Shown here in pieces: positions 8,633 to 17,634 of a stretch of DNA of 64,000 nt. This DNA is from Haladaptatus halobius (GTDB lineage: Archaea > Halobacteriota > Halobacteria > Halobacteriales > Haladaptataceae): positions 744,001 to 808,000 of the forward strand of contig NZ_CP085336.1 in NCBI RefSeq assembly GCF_020618475.1. Direction: 5' to 3'. The position numbers and the translations under genes are program-made. Under the pieces are notes generated by a model. The model did no database searches and was not told the origin of the DNA. It saw only the letters and a program-made list of their open reading frames with translations. Every line of letters starts with the position of its first letter. The stretch's first letter is position 1.

Positions 8633-9598
8633 TTAGTTCGCGTCCGCGATGCGGTCGAACTGGTCGCCGGAGAGTTCGATGTCGGTGGCCCCGACGTTCT
8701 CCTCTAACTGGTCGACCGTCCGCGCGCCGACGATGGGCGTGCAGGCGAAGTCAGGTTGCTGAATCAGCCAGCGGAGCGCGACCTGCGCGGGCGTCGCGTC
8801 GAGTTCGTCCGCGACTGACCGAATCTCGTCCAACACCTGCCAGCCCTCCTCGGACACGTAGTACTCCTCGAACGAGTCCGTGAGGTCGGCGCGCGACCCT
8901 TCCGGCGAGTCTCCGTCGCGCTCGTACTTTCCAGTCAGGAAGCCGCCCGCCAGCGGCGAGTAGGGGCAGACGCCGAGGTCTTGGTCGGCGCACACGTCGA
9001 GGTAGTCCCGCACCTCCTCGCCCGCCGCCGCGTGGTACATCGGTTGCGTGACCTCGAATCGCTCAAGGTCGTTCACGTCGCTCTCCCAGAGCGCCTTCGT
9101 CAACCGCCACGCCGCCATCGAACTCGCGCCGAGGTAGTTCACCTTCCCCTCGCGCACGAGTTCGGTCAGCGTCGAGAGCGTCTCCTCGATGGGCGTCGTC
9201 TCGTCCCAGCGGTGGATGTAGTAGAGGTCGAGGTAGTCGGTTCCGAGGCGGTCGAGGGTTCCCCGAATCTGCTTACGGATGTGCTTACGCGAGAGGCCCC
9301 TCCCGTTCGGATTATCGCTGTCGAACGGGAAATACACCTTCGAGGCGATAACGAAGTCCTCCCTATCGTAGCCCGCCAGCCAGTCGCCGATCCACTCCTC
9401 GCTGGTACCGCTCGGGTCGCCGTAGACGTTCGCTGTGTCGATGAAGTTGATGCCGTGCTCCCACGCCACGTCGAGCAGGTCGTGGGCCGTTCTCCTGTCC
9501 GTCTCGACGGTGCCGTTCGACTCTTTGGCGAATCGCCACGTGCCGAAACACAGTTCGGAGACTTTCGTGCCGGTGGAGCCGAGGTTTCTGTACTCCAT
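8633..9598 (-). CDS. aldo/keto reductase
   Basis: NAD(P)H-dependent aldo/keto reductase with a TIM barrel, 321 residues. The tetrad is visible: Asp and Tyr in FIDTANVYGDPSG, Lys in FVIASKVYFP, His in LDLYYIHRWD. The C-terminal NADP-binding part is TPIVGARTVDQLEENVGA. It resembles the YajO/voltage-gated potassium-channel-beta-like group acting on small aldehydes; substrate unknown. It is upstream of and co-directed with glpK, 118 bases away, so a role with glycerol or dihydroxyacetone aldehydes is possible but not shown. Confidence 0.92.
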   Translation of the reverse strand: MEYRNLGSTGTKVSELCFGTWRFAKESNGTVETDRRTAHDLLDVAWEHGINFIDTANVYGDPSGTSEEWIGDWLAGYDREDFVIASKVYFPFDSDNPNGRGLSRKHIRKQIRGTLDRLGTDYLDLYYIHRWDETTPIEETLSTLTELVREGKVNYLGASSMAAWRLTKALWESDVNDLERFEVTQPMYHAAAGEEVRDYLDVCADQDLGVCPYSPLAGGFLTGKYERDGDSPEGSRADLTDSFEEYYVSEEGWQVLDEIRSVADELDATPAQVALRWLIQQPDFACTPIVGARTVDQLEENVGATDIELSGDQFDRIADAN

Positions 9599-9660
9599 GT
9601 GCGACTCAACCGTCCCGAAGTAGGTAAACGTCCGGAAAGGGGTAGTCCGCCGCGCTCGAA

Positions 9661-10730
9661 TCAGCCTGAATACTCCTTCCGCAGGACGACCGTCCCGTCC
9701 GCGTTCGAGACGAGTATCGCGTCGCCGCCGTTGTTCTAGACAGCGCTCCCCGACCCCCAGTACAGTTCGGACGCGGAGTTCGACCCGCTCCCGGTGTAGA
9801 GGGTCACCGTTTCGCCGGATGCGAGCCTCACTCCCGACGGGACGCGATAGGTGTGTCCGCCCTCGTCCGAGACCGTCCAGCCGGAGAGGTCGAGTCCGTC
9901 GTTTCCGCTGTTCTTCAGGACGACGTACTCGTCGTTCAGGTTGTCGTGGTCATTGCCGTCGGCGTCCGCGTGGATTCGAGTGACGGTGAGGTCTCTCGAA
10001 CCGTCGCTACCTCCGTCACCCTCGCTATTCCCGCCACCACCCGTTTCAGGTCGGGTCGTCCGCTGGCCGTTCCGGCACTCCCACAAACCCACGCCCTTTT
10101 GCTGTGCTCGGGACTCGGCGGCGTAGAAGCGGTCGCGCTTGGTAAATTGGCTGTCGTACACGCGAGCGTACCCCTGCGCGACGAGTCGGTAGTTGAACAG
10201 AGTCCCGTCGTCGCGGACGTAGACCAGCTGGCGGTCGTACCTGTCCCGCGGCCCTTCGTTCCGGTCGAGGAAGACGGTCACCCGCTCGCCCGCGAGTTCC
10301 GTCCACGCGAACTCGCTGGCCTTGTGACCCCAGTCGCGGAGGCAGGCGGCCTCGGCGTCGTCGTTCGGGACGCCCTCGAACTCCGCCGGGTCGTTCGAGG
10401 TGTGAACTTCGGGCGTATCGACGCGAGCAGTCGTCCAGTGTCGGTGGTTCCGTTTCGGTACCTGAACTCCACCGTGTCGCCGTCGACGATTCTCGTGATG
10501 GTGACCGTCCATCCATCGCCGGTCGCCCCTCCATCCTCGGTCGTTCCAACGCTTCCGTTCCGCCCGGTCGCCGTCTCGCTGGCGGTGGTCGAGGGGGTCG
10601 CGGTTCGCGTGGTCGTACTCGGCTGCGAGGACGAACAACCGGCGAGGACGACCGCACCGACGACGAACAGGACGAAAATAGTCTTACCCGGCTTCCGCTC
10701 GTCGGTTTCAAGGTCGGGACGCCGAGACAT
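9661..10730 (-). pseudogene. thermonuclease family lipoprotein with lamin-tail domain, disrupted
   Basis: The start at 10730 gives a Tat-less lipoprotein N-terminus (hydrophobic stretch then VVLAGC), followed by a Thr/Ser linker and the nuclease start WTVTITRIVDGDTVEF. At 10423-10424 the frame breaks: restoring one base gives RLLGVDTPEVH and the rest of the staphylococcal nuclease domain (ERVTVFLDRN, RDRYDRQLVYV). A lamin-tail domain follows (DEYVVLKNSG, LDLSGWTVSDEGGH) and is cut by TAG at 9736-9738, exactly where family members have Trp (SGSAV-W-NNGGD). In-frame sequence continues to the TGA at 9661. Total length is one base short of a multiple of three. So two lesions: a 1-nt deletion and a Trp-to-stop change. 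Confidence 0.85.
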
Positions 10731-10952
10731 GCGGGACACGATACCGACGACGTTCCCCCGAGGATTAAATCTATTTTCCACGACCCTGAAATCTCACAGT
10801 AGGTGACTATCGAAACCCTCGGATACGCGTTCGTGAAGGACCTCGCTTCGCGGTGACTAACGACTCCGTCGACAGCCATCTCCTCGTCTCGTCACACGAA
10901 CGACTCCGTCGAAACGGCGATATTTTATACAATGTGAAAGAAACGAACTCAC

Positions 10953-11414
10953 ATGAGCGACACGCCCCGTGAACGCCTCGCCGAGAACGCGACGGAGATC
11001 GCGTCGATACTCGTCACGGGATTCTGGCTCGCCGCCCTCTTCACCGGCCAGAGTTGGTGGCTCGCGGCGCTCCTCGTCGGCTACGTTGTCGTGATCCCCG
11101 TCGTCGCCCTGCTGTTCGGCGACGAGGACGACCGCGAGGAGTGGTGGGACGCCGACTGGTGGGACGACCCCGACTGGTGGAACGACGCGTGGGACTGGTC
11201 CGGCGGGAAAAAGGGGTCGAAAGAGCCAGACGAGCCAATCGAGCTGAACAACAAGGACGCCCTCGAAACCCTCAGAGACCGCTACGCGCGGGGCGAACTC
11301 ACCGACGAGCAGTTCGAACGAAAGCTTCAACGCCTCCTCGAAACGGAGACCGTGGAGGACGTCGAAGACAGATTTCGTGAGGACGATCGCGAGCGACTTC
11401 GGGAACGGGAGTGA
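10953..11414 (+). CDS. SHOCT domain membrane protein with Trp-rich linker
   Basis: 153-residue protein: two hydrophobic helices (about residues 17-33 and 36-55), an extraordinary acidic Trp-rich linker (repeated WW-D and DWW units around residues 62-84), then a SHOCT module (ALETLRDRYARGELTDEQFERKLQRLL). SHOCT is a short C-terminal oligomerisation-type module common in haloarchaeal membrane proteins. A TATA-like ttttatac at 10922-10929 precedes the ATG by about 25 bases, so the transcript is probably leaderless. Function is unknown. Confidence 0.85.
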   Translation: MSDTPRERLAENATEIASILVTGFWLAALFTGQSWWLAALLVGYVVVIPVVALLFGDEDDREEWWDADWWDDPDWWNDAWDWSGGKKGSKEPDEPIELNNKDALETLRDRYARGELTDEQFERKLQRLLETETVEDVEDRFREDDRERLRERE

Positions 11415-11492
11415 ATCATTCGTATTGAATGCCCGTTGACAGTACCGTCGTTCAACAGAAAACATATACCGACGAACACACCGATACACACC

Positions 11493-11696
11493 ATGACAGA
11501 GTGGGAGTACAAGATCGTCGACCTATCGAACGACGGCCTGTTCAGTAACAGCGACGAACCGACGGAGGCGGGCCTCGACGCGCTCGGTGAACGGGGATGG
11601 GAACTCGCCGCGTCGCTGACGGGGTCGAGTCGCAGTCTCGGCGGTCGACCGAAGAGCGAGACGAGCGCACTGGTGTTCAAACGCCCGAAAGAGTAA
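11493..11696 (+). CDS. DUF4177 family small protein
   Basis: 67 residues with the DUF4177 layout: WEYKIVDL at the start, a central GLDALGERGWELAA, and a final strand SALVFKRP. Function of the family is unknown. The start at 11493 is used because homology begins there; the upstream in-frame codons cover a TATA-like catatacc (11463-11470). It is convergent with the MutS-like gene, with a perfect hairpin between them. Confidence 0.8.
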   Translation: MTEWEYKIVDLSNDGLFSNSDEPTEAGLDALGERGWELAASLTGSSRSLGGRPKSETSALVFKRPKE

Positions 11697-11726
11697 CTCC
11701 GTCGAGCGTCGCTTCGTGCTCGGCAG

Positions 11727-11748
11727 CGAACCGAGAGGACTCGGTTCG
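11727..11748. terminator. perfect hairpin between convergent genes
   Basis: CGAACCGAG, loop AGGA, CTCGGTTCG: a perfect 9-base-pair inverted repeat. It ends at the base before the stop codon of the MutS-like gene and follows the DUF4177 stop by 30 bases. Its position between convergent ends suggests a two-way transcription end or RNA-stabilising structure. Archaeal termination mainly uses T runs, and the T content after it is modest, so the role is inferred. Confidence 0.5.
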
Positions 11749-13476
11749 TTATTCGGCTTCGGCCCACGAATCCAGCGTCTCCTGCACCAGCGCCTCGCCG
11801 ACCGCCCGCCCGAGCACGTCGTACCCCGCGCGCTCGGCGCGGTCGTTCGAGGAGGCGATGAGCCGCGAGACGATGAACTCGGGGGTGGACTTCCCGACCG
11901 TATCGAATCTGGGTTGGTAGTCCACGAGCAGGTCAAGGTCTTCGTTCAGCCCCTCCGCGAAGATACCGTCCTTTCTGGCCTGTTGGGGGAGCGGGTTCAG
12001 GTCGTCCGCGAGGTGGGTGACGAACACGCCGAGCGCGCCCCTGTCGACCGTCAGGCCGACCAACCCGTGGAGGAGGTTGGCGGCACTTCCCGGCTCCGTG
12101 ATGGCTTCGAACTCGTCCACGAGCATGAGGGTGCGCCCGTCGTCGGTGAGCGGCGGGACGATGCTTCGGAGCGTGGATTCGAGCACCCCGGCGTTGAAAC
12201 TGGCGTGTCTGCGGTGGAAGACGATGGCGTCCGACACCGACACCTGCGCGCGCTCCGCGGGGACGGGAAGCCCCATCTGGGCGAGCAGGGCGACCTGACA
12301 GAGCGTTTCGAGCAGGGTCGTCTTCCCGCCGCTGTTCGCCCCCGTCAGGACGGTCACGCGGTCGCCCTTCGGCGGCCCCGCGACCGCGTGGTCGCCGACG
12401 CCGTAGGTGACGGGCTGGACGTCTCCGCTTCCGGTGGCGAGAAAGAGGTTCCGCGACCCTTCGACCGCGAAGCCCTGTTCGACGAACTCGGGACGCGCAA
12501 GGTCGAATTCGTCAGCGAAGCGGGCGAGTGACAGCGAGACGGCGAGGTCGCTCACCGCCGAAACGGACGCGTCGATGGCGTCGCGGGCCTCCTCGATTCT
12601 GGTTTCGAGTTCCTCCGAGACGCGCGCTTCGCGCTCCTCGACCGCGGCGCGCTGTTCGGCGAGGAGTTCACGGAGCGACCCGCCGACAAAATCCGTGGCG
12701 TCCGTCGCCTCCCCCACCGTCGCGTCGCGGACGCGCTGCGGTTCGATGTCGGTCTCTCGCGAGACGTACTCGACGTAGCTCTCGCGGAACTCCTCGGGGC
12801 CACGCACGTCACCCGACTGCACCGATTCGAGCACGTCGAGCGCGCCGCTTTCGAGTCGTTCGACCCCCTCCAACGCGTTCCGTAGTCGGTCGAGTTCCGC
12901 GTCCGCCCCCTCCGCGACTCCGTCGCCGTCGAGTTTGCCGAGCGCGCCGACCGCGGCGTCGAGCGCGTCGGCGTCGATGTCCGCGATGGGGGCGAACGCG
13001 CCGTCGGTCGCGCCGGTCGCCTGAAGCGCGAGGGCCGTCTCGACCGCGGTGCGTTCGCTTCCGTCGTACTCCTCGTAGGCGGCGAGGACGGATTCGCGGG
13101 TCGCGTCGTCTAAGCCGTGCCACGATTCGACGGCTTCCATCACGGAATTGAGTCGTTCGTCGGCCTCCGCGCGGGAGCGAACCGGCGTCATGACGCGAAT
13201 CCGGTCGCCGGCGTCGGGCGTAACGGCGCGGTCGCTGGCGAGGTCGAGCAACGTCTTGTAGACGGAGCGCGTGTCGCGGGTCGCCAGCACCTCCATCCCC
13301 TCACCGCCGTTGGCCTGTCGGAGGATGCGCGTCGCTCGCCCGCGCGTCAAGCCCGCGTTCGTCAAGGCGCGAACGTCGCTCGCTTCGATGGCCCGAACCG
13401 CCCGTTCGACCCCCAGTTCGGCTTCGAGCAGGTCGCTCGTCTTCGGCCCGACCCCCCAGTAGTCCTCCAACCTCAT
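11749..13476 (-). CDS. MutS-related ATPase with N-terminal helix-hairpin-helix
   Basis: 575-residue protein of the MutS superfamily. An N-terminal HhH segment (YWGVGPKTSDLLEAELG), a helical lever/clamp region rich in Ala, Glu and Arg (about 230-330), and a C-terminal ABC-type ATPase with Walker A TGANSGGKTT (Lys385) and Walker B TLMLVDEFEA. It lacks the mismatch-recognition domain I of MutS1 and the Smr nuclease of MutS2, so it is probably not a classical mismatch sensor; a role in recombination or branched-DNA processing is inferred. VFVTHLADDL corresponds to the family's conserved His region. Confidence 0.85.
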   Translation of the reverse strand: MRLEDYWGVGPKTSDLLEAELGVERAVRAIEASDVRALTNAGLTRGRATRILRQANGGEGMEVLATRDTRSVYKTLLDLASDRAVTPDAGDRIRVMTPVRSRAEADERLNSVMEAVESWHGLDDATRESVLAAYEEYDGSERTAVETALALQATGATDGAFAPIADIDADALDAAVGALGKLDGDGVAEGADAELDRLRNALEGVERLESGALDVLESVQSGDVRGPEEFRESYVEYVSRETDIEPQRVRDATVGEATDATDFVGGSLRELLAEQRAAVEEREARVSEELETRIEEARDAIDASVSAVSDLAVSLSLARFADEFDLARPEFVEQGFAVEGSRNLFLATGSGDVQPVTYGVGDHAVAGPPKGDRVTVLTGANSGGKTTLLETLCQVALLAQMGLPVPAERAQVSVSDAIVFHRRHASFNAGVLESTLRSIVPPLTDDGRTLMLVDEFEAITEPGSAANLLHGLVGLTVDRGALGVFVTHLADDLNPLPQQARKDGIFAEGLNEDLDLLVDYQPRFDTVGKSTPEFIVSRLIASSNDRAERAGYDVLGRAVGEALVQETLDSWAEAE

Positions 13477-13612
13477 ACCTGTCGGCTATCGCGCACCACT
13501 CTTAATGATTCCCGTTCGGCCGAATCGTAACGAAAATCGAACGTCGTTTGTCCGTAACACTATCGAAAACCGCACAGAACGTTTTTCAATCCCCGGTCGG
13601 TTGTCTCCGGCC

Positions 13613-14889
13613 ATGCGTCTTATCCAGATTCTCGTCCAGGACGACTGTCGGGACGAGGTGCTCTCCATCCTCGACGATGAGCACATCGACTACGTGCTCA
13701 CGCGCGAGGAAAGAACGGGGACGATTCCGCCGTCGTCCAGTTCCCGGTGCCGGCGCAGGCAGTGGACGGCGTACTCACCGACCTTCGAGACGCCGGACTG
13801 GACGACAGCTACACCGTCGTCGGAAGCGTGGAGACGGCGAAGACGCCGAACATCGATGAACTGGAGAACAGGTTCGTCAAGGGAAACGACCAGGACGACA
13901 GCATCGCCACCGAAGAGATTCGGACGAAAGCCATCGGCATGAATCCGAGTCCGCTCACCTACTACACGATGACCGTCCTGTCGGCCATCGTGGCGACGGC
14001 GGGACTGCTCCTCGACTCGCCCGCCCTCGTGGTCGGGTCGATGGTCATCGCCCCGCAGGTCGGTTCGGCGATGACGACAAGCGTTGGCCTCGTGTTGAAC
14101 GACAGCCACATGATACGCGACGGGCTGCGTTCGCAGGTGCTCGGCCTCGCCGTCGCCATCGTCGGCGCGACGGTGTTCGGCTGGGCGCTCAAGTCGGCGC
14201 AGTTCATCCCGCCGGCCCTCGACGTGATGACAGTGAACCAGATAAGCCAGCGCGTTTCGCCGGGCTTCCTCTCGCTCGTCGTCGGCCTCTGCGCGGGGGC
14301 GGCGGGCGCGCTCGGCCTCGCAACTGCCCTGCCCGTCTCGCTCGTCGGCGTCATGATCGCGGCGGCGCTCATCCCCGCCGCCGCAGCGGTCGGAGTCGGT
14401 CTCGCGTGGGGGTCGCCCGTCGTCTCGTTCGGCGCGTTCGTCCTGCTAGTCGTGAACGCCATCTCCATCAACGTCACCGGCGGGAGCGCGCTCTGGGCGC
14501 TCGGCTATCGGCCCGAAAACGGGACGAAGCTCCGCGAGGCCGCGCCGACGCTCGCCGCCATCGTCGTCCTCCTCGTCTCGTTCGTGGGTGCGGGCGGGAT
14601 GATGGCCCAGCAGATGCAGACGGAGAACACGGTCAACGAAGAGGTGCAGAAGGTGCTCCAACAGGAGCGGTACCGGGAACTCGAACTCGTCAAGGTGCAG
14701 GTTGAGTTCGACGACATGGGACTCGTGGACGACAGGCAGCAGGTCACCGTGCTCGTGAGTCGCCCGGCCGATACGTCGTATCCGCGGCTGTCGCGGAACC
14801 TCGCCGGGAAGATTTCGAAGCGACTCGGCGGGCGGACGGTGGTCGAAGTGGAGTTCACGGAGCGCCAGCGGTCGGTGGCGCGAACGTGA
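13613..14889 (+). pseudogene. DUF389 (TIGR00341) family membrane protein, frameshifted near N-terminus
   Basis: Starts MRLIQILVQDDCRDEVLSIL, the typical N-terminal domain of the family, but after YVLTREE the frame must change: the continuing family sequence (DDSAVVQFPVPAQAV) is in the next frame. One base appears missing at about 13709-13711, in an A run; the gene length is one short of a multiple of three. The rest is intact: several transmembrane helices (SALVVGSMVIAPQVG region, LSLVVGLCAGAAGALGL, LVGVMIAAALIPAAAA) and a soluble C-terminal domain. A shorter product could start at GTG 13747. It overlaps the convergent protease gene by 35 bases. Confidence 0.8.
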
Positions 14890-16030
14890 AGCCGTGTTCG
14901 TTTGCGATGCGATAGGCCGCCGTCCCCCAGATGTAATCCTCGCCGGGCCACCACGTCCGGGCGTTGTTCAACCCGCCGACGATGACGCCTGAACCCGGAT
15001 TCTCGGGGTCGGGGCGGTAGTTGACGCTTCCGCTGTCGCCGTCGACCATGTCCGACTGCGACCCCCACTTCAGCTGACCGCGCTTGCACACCTTCCCGTA
15101 GGCGCAGGTCATCCCGTCGATGGCCTGGATCGTGCCGGACGTGTGGCCGGTGTTGGGCGTGACTTTCTCCATTTTCGCGCCGCGAGCTTTGAGTTCGGCG
15201 AGCCCCTCGCGGGAGAACCGTCCGACGACGGCCGATGGTGACGCGCCGCGGATCTCGCTCGTCGGTCGAAAACCATTCACCGGGTCGATTCGAACGAAGT
15301 CGTCGAGCTGATAACCCCGTCGAACCTCGCCTATCTTCCGCGCACCGCCGCTCCCGAAGAGGAAGAACGGTTCGCCTCGATATCGCCCGCCGTCGCCGCC
15401 GTAAACGTGATTCGACGTGGCGAAAAACGGCGTCTCGCCGTCGTACATCGCGGGAGCCAGCGTCCCGGAGGCGTCCCGATTGGAGCACGTGACGCCGCCC
15501 GGAACGCGCTTTCCCGCGACCGTCTCGTCAGAGGAACGGTCGGTCGATTCGGAAATTTCCGGTTCGACGCGGGTCACTTCGACCGGCACGTCGCCCACGG
15601 ACTCCGGAACCTCGCCGCCGGCCTCGTCGTCGGTCACGTCCACAGCGACCGCGGCGTTTCGCCCGCCGAACTCCCCCGGAACGACGGCGCTCCCGACGAC
15701 GCCAAGACGGAAGTGCGAGCCGAGTCGTCGATGGGCGTCGAACGCTGCCTGCAAATCCGCGAACCAGTCCGCCGGAACGGTCGTCGTCCGTGGTTCGACT
15801 CCTTTCGAACTCGAATCGCGGTCGTCCGGAGTTCGGACGTGGCCGTACACGAGCGGAACTTCGTCGCGGCCCGCCGCCAGCACGTCGTCGGGCGTGAGCA
15901 GGCCGGCCATCGAGCCGAAACCGACCCCTGCGAGCGTCGAAACGAACCGCCGCCGTCCCATCGTCGAGAGTCGTCTGTCGATCGCCGAGCGTACCGCTGG
16001 CCGCTTTCCAGTGTCGTCTTGTTCCCCCAT
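14855..16030 (-). CDS. Tat-exported trypsin-like serine protease
   Basis: 391 residues. The N-terminus has a twin-arginine signal (GRRRFVSTLAGVGFG), preceded by about 23 polar residues, so the protein is exported folded. SNHVYGG contains the candidate catalytic His208 and DGDSGSV the nucleophile Ser333, the order of chymotrypsin-fold proteases; a middle Asp is likely in LDDFVRID. Haloarchaea encode several such proteins, mostly unnamed, and their substrates are unknown. The Cys residues in TCAYGKVCKRG may form a disulfide. The MGRRRFVS methionine at residue 24 is an alternative start. Confidence 0.82.
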   Translation of the reverse strand: MGEQDDTGKRPAVRSAIDRRLSTMGRRRFVSTLAGVGFGSMAGLLTPDDVLAAGRDEVPLVYGHVRTPDDRDSSSKGVEPRTTTVPADWFADLQAAFDAHRRLGSHFRLGVVGSAVVPGEFGGRNAAVAVDVTDDEAGGEVPESVGDVPVEVTRVEPEISESTDRSSDETVAGKRVPGGVTCSNRDASGTLAPAMYDGETPFFATSNHVYGGDGGRYRGEPFFLFGSGGARKIGEVRRGYQLDDFVRIDPVNGFRPTSEIRGASPSAVVGRFSREGLAELKARGAKMEKVTPNTGHTSGTIQAIDGMTCAYGKVCKRGQLKWGSQSDMVDGDSGSVNYRPDPENPGSGVIVGGLNNARTWWPGEDYIWGTAAYRIANEHGFTFAPPTAGAP

Positions 16031-16174
16031 CGTCTCGTTTCCCCGTTCCCACTCGTCGTACGATAGGGAGGTACTTGAGCTTAGACCGTCACGTTCTTCG
16101 GGTGACGGGAAAAATTATCGACCTGTCACCCGAGAGGTTTTAGGGTTGCCGAAAAATAGGAAGGTTTACGTGTC

Positions 16175-16190
16175 TTTAGGTGAGCCTAAA
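16175..16190. promoter_or_regulatory. DtxR-type iron box upstream of siderophore-binding protein
   Basis: TTTAGGTGAGCCTAAA is a perfect palindrome and fits the DtxR/IdeR/SirR-type core TTAGG-N4-CCTAA. It ends nine bases before the ATG at 16199, in the expected transcription start region. Bound iron-loaded repressor here would block the iron-transport gene. The regulator is not in the window. Confidence 0.8.
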
Positions 16191-16198
16191 ACGTGAAC

Positions 16199-17374
16199 AT
16201 GGTCGCAGACGAGTCGAAAACCGTCACCCGGCGACGCTTGCTCACAGGTTGCGGCGTCGCGGGTGCGTCGTTGCTCGCCGGCTGTACCGGCGGAAACGGC
16301 GACGGTTCGAAACAGACGACGGATGGTAAGAACGGTGGAACCGGAACGAGCGAAACCGGCGGTACCACCGCTCAGTCGGGGCCGTACTCGGTATCGATGG
16401 AGCCGGTCGGGAAAGTCGAGTTCGAGTCGGTGCCGAAGAAGTGGGTCGCCAACAACGGCAGTTGGGCCGACATGGGCGTCGCGCTCGGCGTCGAACCGCC
16501 CAAGGCGGTGTGGCTGACGAGCCGGTATCACACCCAGTACTACGACGAGATTCCGGGCGTCTCAGTCGATGCCAGCAAGATGACCGACCTCTATCAGGAC
16601 GGCGTCAGCAAGGAACTGTTCTACGAACTGAGCGCGGACGTGCACGTAATCGACCCGAACTTCCTGATGAACCGATTCAAGGGCTGGAAGCAGTCCGACG
16701 TCGACGAGATCAGCAAGCGAGTCGGTCCCTTCTTCGGAAACAGCATCTTCTCGCACGGCTATCAGTGGCACAAGGACTACCGCTACTACTCGCTCTACGA
16801 GGCGTTCGGAAAGTTGGCGAAGGTCTTCCAGCGCACCGACCGATACAAGGCGCTGGCGTCGCTGCACGATGAGTTCCAGACGAAGCTCGGATCGGTCGTC
16901 CCGTCGAAGAAGCAGAAACGGCCGGAGGTGGCGATTTTGTGGGCGAGCGGAAACGAGCCGAAATCCTTCTCGCCGTACCTCATCTCGGAGGGGACGAGCT
17001 TCAAACAGTGGCGCGACCTGAAAGTCCGCGACGCGCTCGCCAACACGTCGGTTCGAGATTTCCACAGCAATCGCGGCGAGGTCGACTTCGAAACGCTACT
17101 CGAAATTGACCCGGACGTGCTCCTGCTTCGCGGGCACGAACAGCAGACGAAAAAGGAGTTCCAGAACACCGTCGTTTCGTTCATGGAGAGTCACACCGTC
17201 GGAAGCAAACTCACGGCGGTGAAGAACGGCGACGTCTACCGCGGCGGGCCGCTCTACCAGGGACCCATCACGAACCTCGTCGTCACGGAGCGCGCGGCGG
17301 AGCAGGTGTACGACGTCTCGAAGTCGCTGTTCGACCGCAAACGGGTCGGCGACATCGTAAAGGGCAACCTCTGA
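16199..17374 (+). CDS. siderophore ABC transporter substrate-binding lipoprotein
   Basis: Iron-siderophore (FepB/FhuD-like) binding protein of the TroA-type fold, 391 residues. A Tat-type lipoprotein signal (TRRRLLTGC, then SLLAGC) is followed by a Gly/Thr linker. The binding domain starts near GPYSVSMEPVGKVEF and includes WADMGVALGVEPPKAVW and LLEIDPDVLLLRG. It would deliver ferric siderophore to the permease encoded downstream. A GTG two codons earlier overlaps the operator spacer; the ATG is preferred. It has its own iron box, so it is regulated together with, but transcribed apart from, the permease operon. Confidence 0.92.
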   Translation: MVADESKTVTRRRLLTGCGVAGASLLAGCTGGNGDGSKQTTDGKNGGTGTSETGGTTAQSGPYSVSMEPVGKVEFESVPKKWVANNGSWADMGVALGVEPPKAVWLTSRYHTQYYDEIPGVSVDASKMTDLYQDGVSKELFYELSADVHVIDPNFLMNRFKGWKQSDVDEISKRVGPFFGNSIFSHGYQWHKDYRYYSLYEAFGKLAKVFQRTDRYKALASLHDEFQTKLGSVVPSKKQKRPEVAILWASGNEPKSFSPYLISEGTSFKQWRDLKVRDALANTSVRDFHSNRGEVDFETLLEIDPDVLLLRGHEQQTKKEFQNTVVSFMESHTVGSKLTAVKNGDVYRGGPLYQGPITNLVVTERAAEQVYDVSKSLFDRKRVGDIVKGNL

Positions 17375-17559
17375 CCGACGACCGCCGTCGGTGAGCGGCG
17401 AATCGACTTCCGAACGGCGCGAGCACGGTAGGCATCTCGCTCGCGTCGCCGATATCGTTTCCGTGTAGAAGCAGCGCAACGAACCCGTATTCTCCTTCGA
17501 CAGCGTGCGAAATGAGGGATTTTCGAATCCGGTGGCAAAACCAAAGCTCTTATTCAGAG

Positions 17560-17573
17560 TTAGGGCGACCTAA
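17560..17573. promoter_or_regulatory. DtxR-type iron box upstream of permease operon
   Basis: TTAGGGCGACCTAA has the same TTAGG-N4-CCTAA palindrome arms as the site upstream of the binding-protein gene. A TATA-like cttatt lies just before it (17549-17554), so a bound repressor would cover the transcription start. Two matching sites in one locus make iron regulation convincing. Confidence 0.78.
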
Positions 17574-17634
17574 AACCCGAAGGGGTCGCAACGCGAAGCC
17601 GAATCGGATTCACTCCGGCGTCGGATTCGAAGCG

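Noticed and set aside
7361..8707. Long open frame on the plus strand, 448 codons
   Set aside because: Antisense to glpK, which has full family motifs; the opposite frame has none.
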